Origin: JBDRNO01 sp043811005
GTDB taxonomy: Bacteria; Bacteroidota; Bacteroidia; NORP154
DNA: 17,325 nt
Direction of reading: 5' to 3'
Assembly: GCA_043811005.1 (NCBI GenBank)
Contig: JBDRNO010000304.1
Span: forward strand, 1 to 17,325
Below the pieces are notes generated by a model. The model worked only from the letters and a program-made list of their open reading frames with translations, did not search any database and was not told where the DNA came from. Positions 8,011 through 14,552 of the stretch are shown one piece after another (positions within the stretch are counted from its first letter, which is position 1; each line of letters opens with the position of its first letter). A program made the translations under genes and the position numbers.

Positions 8011-8379
8011 TTATATTAATCTTTTTGATATCCAACTTCTAATTTGTTTAAACTCTAACTCTCCTTTTGCAATTCTAATAACGAAGTTGTATTTATCATT
8101 CTGTTCAGCAACAATGTCATGTCCGGATTGCATCAGGGTCAACCGCATCAGGACGTATCCAATTCTCTTATTTCCGTCCATGAATGGATGATTCTTAATA
8201 AGGCTTTCTATAATTGCAGCTGCTTTATCTACTGAAGCTGGATAAAGCTCTTTCCGGTCAAAGGTTGAATATGGTCTATTTAATGCAGATTCTAATGCCC
8301 CTTCTCTGATACCTTTTTCCCCACCAAATTTATCGATGAGTACCCTGTGGATTCGTTCAGCGTTTTCAGTGTCAATCAT
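8011..8379 (-). CDS. doc: Doc/Fic-family toxin (death-on-curing type)
   Basis: The protein has 122 residues, about the length of P1 Doc (126). The active-site signature HPFMDGNKRIGY is at 64-75, matching the Doc/Fic core HxFx(D/E)(A/G)NKR, with His64, Asp68 and Lys71 at the key positions. Lys after Asn, rather than the Gly of AMPylating Fic proteins, is typical of Doc, which phosphorylates EF-Tu in the P1 system. An upstream all-helical part (GIREGALESALNRP, where Doc has a similar RDXXLLESAL-type motif) and the SGHDIV segment also fit. The ATG overlaps the antitoxin stop (ATGA), implying translational coupling with the antitoxin made first. The gene ends against an adhesin relic, consistent with insertion into a decayed locus. 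Family assignment is strong; the target is inferred. Confidence 0.92.
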   Translation of the reverse strand: MIDTENAERIHRVLIDKFGGEKGIREGALESALNRPYSTFDRKELYPASVDKAAAIIESLIKNHPFMDGNKRIGYVLMRLTLMQSGHDIVAEQNDKYNFVIRIAKGELEFKQIRSWISKRLI

Positions 8380-8564
8380 TGAGCAAGCTTTTCAAGGAGG
8401 TCTTTATCTTCGGCTAAGATCTTTTTAAGGTGTCTGGACATTTCAATTTGGTCTTTCGTATTGTCGTGATAGCCTCTTAAATAATCCAAAATGTCATTCA
8501 GAACACTTTCAGGTACTTTGTCCAGTACATTTTTGATCTCACTCTTTATTTGTTGTGTTGTCAT
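8376..8564 (-). CDS. Antitoxin partner of Doc
   Basis: The protein has 62 residues, taken from the ATG at 8564. The longer TTG start at 8582 is rejected because that TTG is part of the -7 box. The sequence is charged and mostly helical: an N-terminal helical segment (IKSEIKNVLDKVPESVLNDI) that may dimerise, and a C-terminal amphipathic tail ending in ILAEDKDLLEKLAQ. Small partners of Bacteroidota Doc toxins often end in a similar acidic tail, which would wrap the toxin. No clear Phd/YefM or ribbon-helix-helix signature is recognised, so the DNA-binding fold is unknown. The assignment rests on size, order (upstream of toxin) and the 4-nt overlap. Confidence 0.8.
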   Translation of the reverse strand: MTTQQIKSEIKNVLDKVPESVLNDILDYLRGYHDNTKDQIEMSRHLKKILAEDKDLLEKLAQ

Positions 8565-8579
8565 AATTGAAAGTTTAGT

Positions 8580-8587
8580 CAAAAATA
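8580..8587 (-). promoter_or_regulatory. Bacteroidota -7 box for the toxin-antitoxin operon
   Basis: The minus strand reads TATTTTTG, an exact TAnnTTTG match, 15 nt upstream of the ATG at 8564. It sits in the short gap after the TonB receptor stop, giving the TA pair its own promoter. No convincing -33 element is visible. Confidence 0.4.
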
Positions 8588-8621
8588 CGAAATATCTATT
8601 AAAAATGGCTAAGACCGAACT

Positions 8622-11600
8622 TTAAAACCTTATTATCCCCCCAATCCGTATTATCCTTGGCTTATCATAATTTGACGGGACATTGACTTTTGTTTCGTAC
8701 ATGTCTCTAAATGCTTCTTCACTAGTTTGAGAAGCAATCGAATTCTGAACCGCAGGTGCAGTCAAGTATCCATCATCATCCGGCTCCCCGGTATATCTGT
8801 AAACCGTAAATATATTTTTTCGATTGAACAGATTTTGCATCCATAAGTAAATATTCATCTGAAGCCGGTTGGAGAATAGAGAAAATCCTTTTTCTATCTT
8901 CAAATTTATAAATCTGAAGTCAGGAATCTGTTCAGCGTTTAGTGTTCCAAGTAAAATAGGTGTACTTGTACTACTGATCGTAGCTTCAGAAGTTACATTA
9001 CTCTGTCTTGAATATGGTGTCCCTCCCCTTGAATGGCAAAAAACACTTAAGCCCAAATTTTGCAATGGCTTTTTCCCTTTTGGGGTAATGAATCCAAGGT
9101 AATCTTTACCACTGCCAAAGTTGAATTGAAGATACCCACTAAGGATATAATCCGCAAAATCATCAGAGGGTGATTGTGAAAATTGTTTAGTATAGTATAA
9201 ACCTGCATTCAAGCCGGAACTTCTCCGGCTATTATATATTACTGATGTAGTAATTCCCTTATTAATTATTGTTGTGTGTCCATAAGTTGTATAAGAAACC
9301 GGATAAGCATAATATATATTCTCAATTGTAATTACATTATCAAGGATATAATCAAAATAACTTATTTCACCAATCAGCCCTTTATAAAAATGTTGTTTTA
9401 TTCCCAAATGAATTTTGTCTGCCCGCATAGGTTTTAAGGCAGGGTTGTTAATAACCGGGTATAAATTGCTATATATAAAAAAGTATTGTTCCGGCTTGAA
9501 TATATTCAGGGTTTGAGGATTTTGTGTATGTGAATTATAATTGAAAAACAAATTAGTCGTTTTGAACAATTTAACATTTAATGAAAATGAAGGAAGAATA
9601 TTAATTACCGGTTCATAGTCTTTAAATGCTGATGAACTAATTTCATTTGCTTCAGGATCAACCAAATAGGGTGCAATCCCTGTTGCGGTATTTAAAATCG
9701 CCGGATCTGCAATTTGAATTCCCTGGGCATCATACCAGGCATCACCATTCCTGTATCCAATTACATTACTTGCAGAGGGGTTATCAATGTCACTAACATA
9801 AGCAATATAATCATCACCAATGTTAGCGGGATAGTTTAATCCTGAAATGTCACCTGCCGAAACTGCCTCATATAACAAATATTTATCCTTTAATACCGGT
9901 TGGTTCGCATCATAGCGGTCAACTCTTAAACCTACCCTGAGATATACCCATTTAACGGAATATTCATATTGAGAATAGCCGGCAGCATAAATGGGTTGAA
10001 AAGCAGGAACTGGTCTTGTATAATTGCCATTCCCGTCTTTATAATTAAAAAAATCTTCTAAAGAATGTTTTGCTTTTTGCTTATTTCCCAGGTAGTCATA
10101 GCCGGAATAACTTACATAAGAGTTACCATTATTCAATAGTTCATCAGCGCTGAACATATCAAGTGAAAACATATCAGGATTATAAGAGTCAAGGTCAATC
10201 CAATCCGTACCGTCAACAGGCAAGCCCAATTTTTGCCTTAGATTCTTATCAAAGAAAGTCTGTGATCCTTCGTCATACAACCTGTCGTAATATATAGTAT
10301 CACCAAATATAGCATCTCCAGGCACAATATCATCTTTGGTGAGGATCAATCTTCCCTGTGAATTATAATAAACAAGGTATGGATTAGCAAGGTCTAATTG
10401 CAGAATATGACGATTTGTCAATGATCGCATCGAGTTCCATAATCCCACAGGTGATATTTGATAATATTTTTCATTCTTTTTAGAATACTCACCACCAAAT
10501 TTAAAGTGATGGTTTTTATAATCAACATTGAACATGAGATTTGCTCTTAGCTTGTCCTCATTATTTTCACTGTACCGGTCAAACTGATGCCCTGAATTAT
10601 TCCATAAATTATATACATCCCTTGGATTCCATCCGTTTATCAACCCACCTCCATCAATAACCTGCATCCAGTTCTTATAATGGTCCTCTGCTTCATCAAA
10701 TAATTCATAATAGCGCCTGGTATAATTGGAAGTTACCGGGTTTATATCTGATGCTTCAAAAGAATATAGTGTGTCTCGGAAACCATTGTGTATGCGACCC
10801 ATCAAACCCGTAACAGAGTCTATACCATATCCATAAGAATTAATTTTACTAGTAGTGAATTTACCAATGTATCCATAGTTGAAAAAATTCTCTTTATGGT
10901 TGGTATCCTGAAGCTTTTTATAGTAATTGGAGTAGTTGAACTGTAATTGATAATTTGCATTCAGGTCTTTACTTCTTTTAATGAAATGAGTGATCCTAAA
11001 ATAGTTGTCAAAATTTCTGGTTATCCGCTCAGGGTTATTATTAAAATTAAAAAGTGCATTTTCATAAATGTATTCTCTTCTATTATCCAATTTCAAATAA
11101 CTGCCTAATGTCAGTTCAATATTTTCATGAACTGGAAAGTTAAATTTACCAAAGACATTAAGCGCTTTATTCCCGGCATGTTGGTAAAATTGCGTTTCTG
11201 TAAATTGATCTTTAGTTATCGTTTCAGAATTTAATGTTGTGCCATAACCTGAATATAACGGATCTAAGGGATTGTTCTCTAATTCAGAAAGGGTAGATGA
11301 ATTAACCTCATAGCTTTTAGCCCAACTGGGATTCAGGTCGTTTGTACTGAAAAGATTAGCTGCGATATAAAAAGATGGAGCAGGTATTTTTTTTGTTTTT
11401 GACCGTTTGCCGATACGAATAGGTCCGCTTGCATTAACCTCCAGGATATGATTATCCAATGAATGAAATGGAGAACTTGACAACATTTCAACATTCACCG
11501 ATAATGTGTCTGAGGGCTCCGGAGTTAGAATAACGATATACCCCCCGGTTGAGTTACCCAATTGGATGGGCGCCTCACTGTTTAACACAGCGAACTTGCC

Positions 11601-11936
11601 AATGCTCCTGAAAGGGAATGCAGAAGCATCTTTTATTTGCATTCCATCAAGAACTATATGGTTTGCACCGGCTTGTATCCCATAAAAATATTGAGTGTTA
11701 TCATTTAGATAATAAGCTGTTGGAGTTAACAAGCTCAACTCTTTAATATCTCTGAAAGGAAGGTGTCTTATCTTGTTTTGGTCGATAAAATATTCATCTA
11801 AACGGGATTCGTATCCTGTAATAGAGTATTGTAATGTATCGTATTCCCAGGTTGCACTGTCAGGATTTGTTTCTTCCTGCCCAAACAATAACATGCTTAA
11901 TGCTCCAAAAAACAGTGTTATGATAGATCTTTTCAC
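8622..11936 (-). CDS. TonB-dependent outer membrane receptor
   Basis: The protein has 1104 residues with a signal peptide (MKRSIITLFFGALSMLLFG, cleaved near residue 20). Residues about 55-150 form a plug domain: LTPTAYYLNDNTQYFYG, then IQAGANHIVLDGMQI, closing with STGGYIVILT where TonB plugs usually have GGVINI. The rest is a beta-barrel of alternating aromatic and polar strands, with late strands such as LFFNYNSHTQNPQTLNIF and a C-terminal aromatic end RIGGIIRF suited to BAM recognition. It lacks the N-terminal carboxypeptidase-regulatory domain of SusC-type receptors, and no SusD partner is adjacent, so it is not an obvious glycan-uptake protein. No TonB box is recognised. The start is GTG (11934-11936), chosen because it opens the signal peptide and no ATG lies just upstream in frame. 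The ligand is unknown. Confidence 0.88.
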   Translation of the reverse strand: MKRSIITLFFGALSMLLFGQEETNPDSATWEYDTLQYSITGYESRLDEYFIDQNKIRHLPFRDIKELSLLTPTAYYLNDNTQYFYGIQAGANHIVLDGMQIKDASAFPFRSIGKFAVLNSEAPIQLGNSTGGYIVILTPEPSDTLSVNVEMLSSSPFHSLDNHILEVNASGPIRIGKRSKTKKIPAPSFYIAANLFSTNDLNPSWAKSYEVNSSTLSELENNPLDPLYSGYGTTLNSETITKDQFTETQFYQHAGNKALNVFGKFNFPVHENIELTLGSYLKLDNRREYIYENALFNFNNNPERITRNFDNYFRITHFIKRSKDLNANYQLQFNYSNYYKKLQDTNHKENFFNYGYIGKFTTSKINSYGYGIDSVTGLMGRIHNGFRDTLYSFEASDINPVTSNYTRRYYELFDEAEDHYKNWMQVIDGGGLINGWNPRDVYNLWNNSGHQFDRYSENNEDKLRANLMFNVDYKNHHFKFGGEYSKKNEKYYQISPVGLWNSMRSLTNRHILQLDLANPYLVYYNSQGRLILTKDDIVPGDAIFGDTIYYDRLYDEGSQTFFDKNLRQKLGLPVDGTDWIDLDSYNPDMFSLDMFSADELLNNGNSYVSYSGYDYLGNKQKAKHSLEDFFNYKDGNGNYTRPVPAFQPIYAAGYSQYEYSVKWVYLRVGLRVDRYDANQPVLKDKYLLYEAVSAGDISGLNYPANIGDDYIAYVSDIDNPSASNVIGYRNGDAWYDAQGIQIADPAILNTATGIAPYLVDPEANEISSSAFKDYEPVINILPSFSLNVKLFKTTNLFFNYNSHTQNPQTLNIFKPEQYFFIYSNLYPVINNPALKPMRADKIHLGIKQHFYKGLIGEISYFDYILDNVITIENIYYAYPVSYTTYGHTTIINKGITTSVIYNSRRSSGLNAGLYYTKQFSQSPSDDFADYILSGYLQFNFGSGKDYLGFITPKGKKPLQNLGLSVFCHSRGGTPYSRQSNVTSEATISSTSTPILLGTLNAEQIPDFRFINLKIEKGFSLFSNRLQMNIYLWMQNLFNRKNIFTVYRYTGEPDDDGYLTAPAVQNSIASQTSEEAFRDMYETKVNVPSNYDKPRIIRIGGIIRF

Positions 11937-11961
11937 TTTAAATGTTTGCCAATAGCTGAAG

Positions 11962-11985
11962 TAAAAAGCGTTTTAATGCTTTATA
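11962..11985 (-). repeat. Leader hairpin with GCATTAAAACGC core, copy 1
   Basis: On the minus strand the core GCATTAAAACGC (11979-11968) is flanked by A/T arms that extend the stem (ATAAAGC and GCTTTTTA). It lies about 30 nt upstream of the TonB receptor start and shares its 12-nt core with the hairpin at 12350-12375. Confidence 0.45.
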
Positions 11986-12006
11986 GCTTTTGCAGGTGAA
12001 TTTCTG

Positions 12007-12303
12007 TTATATTAGTTTGGGGATCAATCTATCTGTTTTTTCCATATAAGCTTTATATGCTGCTCCGAATTGTTCGATCATCATCTCTTCTTCATTCTTT
12101 ATACGTATAAAATAAAAAGGTACCTGAACAATCAAAAAAGAATAGCCGGCTATCCAATTATGTAATATCATTATCTGTGCAATTGTATTTTTCTTTTGAA
12201 TTTCAACATCCAGTTTTATGAATTTTCTTTCATAGCTTTTCCTGATAATTATGGCAATTACTAATTCAAGAAAGTAGATGATCTTAAAAATGCTGTTGAA
12301 CAT
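12007..12303 (-). pseudogene. Isoprenylcysteine methyltransferase-family gene with central deletion
   Basis: The open frame has 98 residues. The first about 40 (MFNSIFKIIYFLELVIAIII plus a basic stretch) match the usual N-terminus of Bacteroidota ICMT/PEMT-like membrane methyltransferases. The last about 57 (ILHNWIAGYSF, then FYFIRIKNEEEMMIEQFG, AYKAYMEKTDRLIPKL) match the C-terminus, including the RxxxEExxxxxxFGxxYxxYxxxTxRLIP signature. Full-length relatives are about 200 residues. The central helices and the SAM-binding block ending in a GxYxxxRHPxY motif are missing, with the junction near residue 40 (about 12183). The frame is kept across the junction, so the product could still be made as a small membrane protein, but methyl transfer is not expected. 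Homology is judged from memory of the family. Confidence 0.6.
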
Positions 12304-12349
12304 TTTGTCAGTTGTTTATTCGTTTTTACTATCTCACCTAACGGTTTGG

Positions 12350-12375
12350 CTAAACTGCGTTTTAATGCAGTTTAG
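12350..12375 (-). repeat. Leader hairpin with GCATTAAAACGC core, copy 2
   Basis: A perfect 9-bp stem, CTAAACTGC and GCAGTTTAG, with an 8-nt loop lies 47 nt upstream of the ATG at 12303. Its core on the minus strand is the same GCATTAAAACGC as in the hairpin at 11968-11979, while the outer stem differs. Confidence 0.6.
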
Positions 12376-12476
12376 GTTTTGTGTGTGCTTTCGTGCTTTA
12401 TTTTTCTTCTCTTCCACCTTCATTAGCTCCTTTATCATCTTCACTTTCTTCTTTTCCAGCTCTTTTTAGAGCATTA

Positions 12477-12568
12477 TATCGGACATGTCCGTTATTATGT
12501 CCGATAAAACCATCTTCAATACCTCTATATTCATTATTATAAAGGACACTATTATCATCTTGTCCTTT
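12477..12568. repeat. Two successive GGACA/TGTCC inverted repeats
   Basis: TATCGGACAT (12477-12486) pairs with ATGTCCGATA (12497-12506), and AAAGGACA (12541-12548) pairs with TGTCCTTT (12561-12568). The second reaches the stop codon of the deaminase-ATPase gene, so on the minus strand both hairpins follow that gene. Neither is followed by a T-run, so they are not classic intrinsic terminators. Confidence 0.55.
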
Positions 12569-14039
12569 ATTTCTTTAAGAAGTATCTCGTTCCTTTCTTT
12601 TCTCCTTCTCTTTCTAAAATGCCTTCATTTACGAGTTTATTAAGATGCCTTGAAGCTGTTTTAGTAGAACCCCCAAACTTGTCAGCATAATCACCTGAAG
12701 AAACTCTACTCTTCACTCTCACAAACTCTATAATATCATCTTTGGAAGGTTCCAGTTTAGTTTCCGCCTTTTTCCAAAGTTTCACCTGTAAATAAGGTTC
12801 ATTGTATTCAATAGTAGGTTTATTAACTCCCATTATTTCCGAATATCGATGAAGTTCCTCCATTCCAATATTTCGTTTCTCAATGAACTTCATTTGATAA
12901 AATACATTCGCAATCTTTGGATTCACGCTAAAAGTAGGTGCCGTAAAATCTTGAAGTTTTTCCAAAGCTATCAGTGGCTTGCCAGGACTTTCTATGAATA
13001 TCTTCTCATCATCGATTTTTACATTGATATTGGCCTGTTCAATCCTGTAGTCTCGGTGAACAATAGCATTGATTATTACTTCCCGAAGCACCTCAAAGTA
13101 AACTTCATTAGTTTCCTTGCGGGAAAATGATGACCGGTCAATTGCTTTCGGGAAGTTGATTTCAAGATATGATTCGATTTTTTCAGGCATCAATACCAAT
13201 GGTCCATCAAAATCAAGGATTTTGGGCTTGTCTTCATTTTGTGTTTTTACTGTAAACTTAACTAAGGATTGCGGATATTTTATCTGTGGATTTTTTCCAA
13301 ACAATAAAATGCCCAAACCGGTAGGGTGTGCAGTATTTGTATTCTTGTCAATTCTTAGAAAGTTCCATTTATGCAACACACTCCTGAAATCTTTAGAGTC
13401 AACAGCGTAACTTAGCTGTAGTTTTTCTTTGAATTTTTCCAAAGCATCTGTAGAAAAATCCTTCAGGTCGTAATTGTCCAGTGATTTGTCCAGTTCGGTG
13501 AAAGCTGGTTCTAACTCTTCTTGTTCTGCCAACTTAGCTCTTTCTTCAGCTTCAGATAAAAATTGCTTATTGGCTCCGAGTATCTCTTCCTGCAGTTCCT
13601 TATCAAAAAAATCAATTTCAATATTATTCTCTAACAAATAAGCAATTCCATTTCCCTTTACTTTTGGGTCGGGATCTTCAATGCCTACATACGCCTTTTT
13701 GATCCTTGCATTTACAATTCTTTCAGCACAACCCACCTTGGTAATGCTTCTTGCTCCTGGGGCACAAGGCTCTAAAGTTGCATAAATCACCAAGCCATCC
13801 AATTTGTCTGTTCTGTGTTTACGTTCCAATAAAGTAAATTCAGCATGGTCGCCTTGCCTTAATTCTCCTCTGTAAGCGATATTCACCAAGGTGCCATTTT
13901 CTTCTGCCAGCACTGCGCCCACTTTTGGGTCTTCTCGATCGGTGTGTTCAGGAATGGAATCATGCATCAATTGAACTGCCAATTCTATTAACTGACGTGA
14001 AGTATATTTCTTTCCTATTTCGTATTTCTTTTTTGCCAT
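12567..14039 (-). CDS. Fusion of RibD-like zinc deaminase, RecG-C-type GHKL ATPase and winged helix
   Basis: The protein has 490 residues. Residues 13-160 are a cytidine-deaminase-superfamily domain close to the RibD deaminase: DPKVGAVL at 37, the HAE motif (His65, catalytic Glu67), TLEPCAPG with zinc ligand Cys92, a second ligand Cys104, and DPDPKVKGNGI as in RibD. A charged linker (160-210) follows. Residues about 215-420 match the HATPase_c_4 / RecG C-terminal-like ATPase: GLGILLFG, then REVIINAIVHRDY at 319-331 with the N-box Glu and Asn, and IESPGKP at 349. Residues about 430-490 are a winged helix (GDYADKFGGSTKTASRHLNK, then LEREGEKKGTRYF). Such ATPases usually carry an AlbA_2/Schlafen domain in front; here a deaminase replaces it. 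All active-site residues appear intact. It is probably a soluble DNA-binding regulator or nucleotide-modifying defence protein, which is inference. A GGGAG ribosome site lies about 15 nt before the ATG. Confidence 0.85.
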   Translation of the reverse strand: MAKKKYEIGKKYTSRQLIELAVQLMHDSIPEHTDREDPKVGAVLAEENGTLVNIAYRGELRQGDHAEFTLLERKHRTDKLDGLVIYATLEPCAPGARSITKVGCAERIVNARIKKAYVGIEDPDPKVKGNGIAYLLENNIEIDFFDKELQEEILGANKQFLSEAEERAKLAEQEELEPAFTELDKSLDNYDLKDFSTDALEKFKEKLQLSYAVDSKDFRSVLHKWNFLRIDKNTNTAHPTGLGILLFGKNPQIKYPQSLVKFTVKTQNEDKPKILDFDGPLVLMPEKIESYLEINFPKAIDRSSFSRKETNEVYFEVLREVIINAIVHRDYRIEQANINVKIDDEKIFIESPGKPLIALEKLQDFTAPTFSVNPKIANVFYQMKFIEKRNIGMEELHRYSEIMGVNKPTIEYNEPYLQVKLWKKAETKLEPSKDDIIEFVRVKSRVSSGDYADKFGGSTKTASRHLNKLVNEGILEREGEKKGTRYFLKK

Positions 14040-14261
14040 GGCAATTAATTATCTCCCTTCAATTCAGAAGGTATAGTTTCTCTTTTTTGCATGAAGCACA
14101 ACAAATGGCTAAAGTAAATTAATGTGCTTTATTTCTCTTATATGTTACTGCAAATCTAATGGATTTTTATGTTTTTCAAAATATTGGTTGCTATGTGAGT
14201 ATATATCTCTGTTGTCCTGCTTGAACGATGTCCTGATAAAACATGAAGTGAAATTATTACT
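14040..14261. other. Non-coding stretch upstream of the deaminase-ATPase gene
   Basis: No supported gene lies in this leader. On the minus strand TACTTTAG (near 14110) is a weak -7-like match without a -33 partner. Short open frames here have no recognisable product. Confidence 0.4.
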
Positions 14262-14400
14262 TGCGTGAGGGATGGGAGCGGCATCCTTTTGGCTGGCTGG
14301 CTTAGTTTTGTTAATTTTAAGGGGCGACAGGGGAGCCACTAAAAATTTTTACAAAACTTGTTAACCAGCCAAAAGATATAGCGGACAGCCCGACCCCGCA
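14262..14400 (+). ncRNA. Structured RNA-like repeat element typical of Bacteroidota intergenic regions
   Basis: The plus strand carries a 5' block (GCGTGAGGGATGGGAGCGGC then ATCC) and a 3' block (GATATAGCGGACAGCCCGAC then CCCGC) that I recall recurring together in many Bacteroidota intergenic regions around a variable hairpin. An 11-bp stem, CTTTTGGCTGG (14286-14296) with CCAGCCAAAAG (14365-14375), joins the blocks; GGAT (14270-14273) pairs with ATCC (14283-14286), and the ends close with TGCG and CGCA. It may belong to the Flavo-1 RNA class, but I cannot confirm that name from the sequence. Function is unknown. Confidence 0.5.
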
Positions 14401-14500
14401 CATAATTTTTGTGTATTGATAAGGATAAACGACCGTTTATCCGTACGGCAGCCGGGAAGAAGAAGAGATGTATTTGAAGATGAAAAAATTATGTACGGGG
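14394..14500. repeat. Long inverted repeat with nested hairpin downstream of the RNA element
   Basis: CCCCGCACATAATTTTT (14394-14410) and AAAAATTATGTACGGGG (14484-14500) are complementary over 17 positions with one mismatch. Between them is a perfect hairpin GGATAAAC-GACC-GTTTATCC (14423-14442). The left arm overlaps the 3' end of the RNA-like element. On the minus strand this follows the helicase gene by about 50 nt. Confidence 0.6.
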
Positions 14501-14552
14501 GCACGCCCAAGAGAAAAAAGTCAATTGAACCGGCTTGGTATGACAATTGGTG

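Noticed and set aside
8565..8582. TTG at 8582 as the antitoxin start.
   Set aside because: It overlaps the -7 box TATTTTTG; the ATG at 8564 leaves room for a leader.
12335..12460. Short minus-strand frame (MIKELMKVEEKKNK and onward) running through the hairpin at 12350-12375.
   Set aside because: It has only about 34 residues, no ribosome site and no recognisable family; composition explains it.
12541..12568. Hairpin AAAGGACA/TGTCCTTT as an intrinsic terminator of the deaminase-ATPase gene.
   Set aside because: The loop is 12 nt and no T-run follows on the minus strand.
12398..12575. Open minus-strand stretch of about 58 codons after the deaminase-ATPase gene, encoding a hydrophilic K/E/D/G/N-rich peptide.
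   Set aside because: It has no start codon, is low in complexity because the DNA is purine-rich, and overlaps the inverted repeats.
14262..14400. Possible tRNA or group II intron in the structured region.
   Set aside because: No T-loop or anticodon arm arrangement and no intron domain V pattern could be found.
14145..14546. Two minus-strand frames of 61-64 codons in the gap between the helicase and the deaminase-ATPase gene.
   Set aside because: They overlap the structured RNA-like element and its inverted repeat, and have no recognisable domain.
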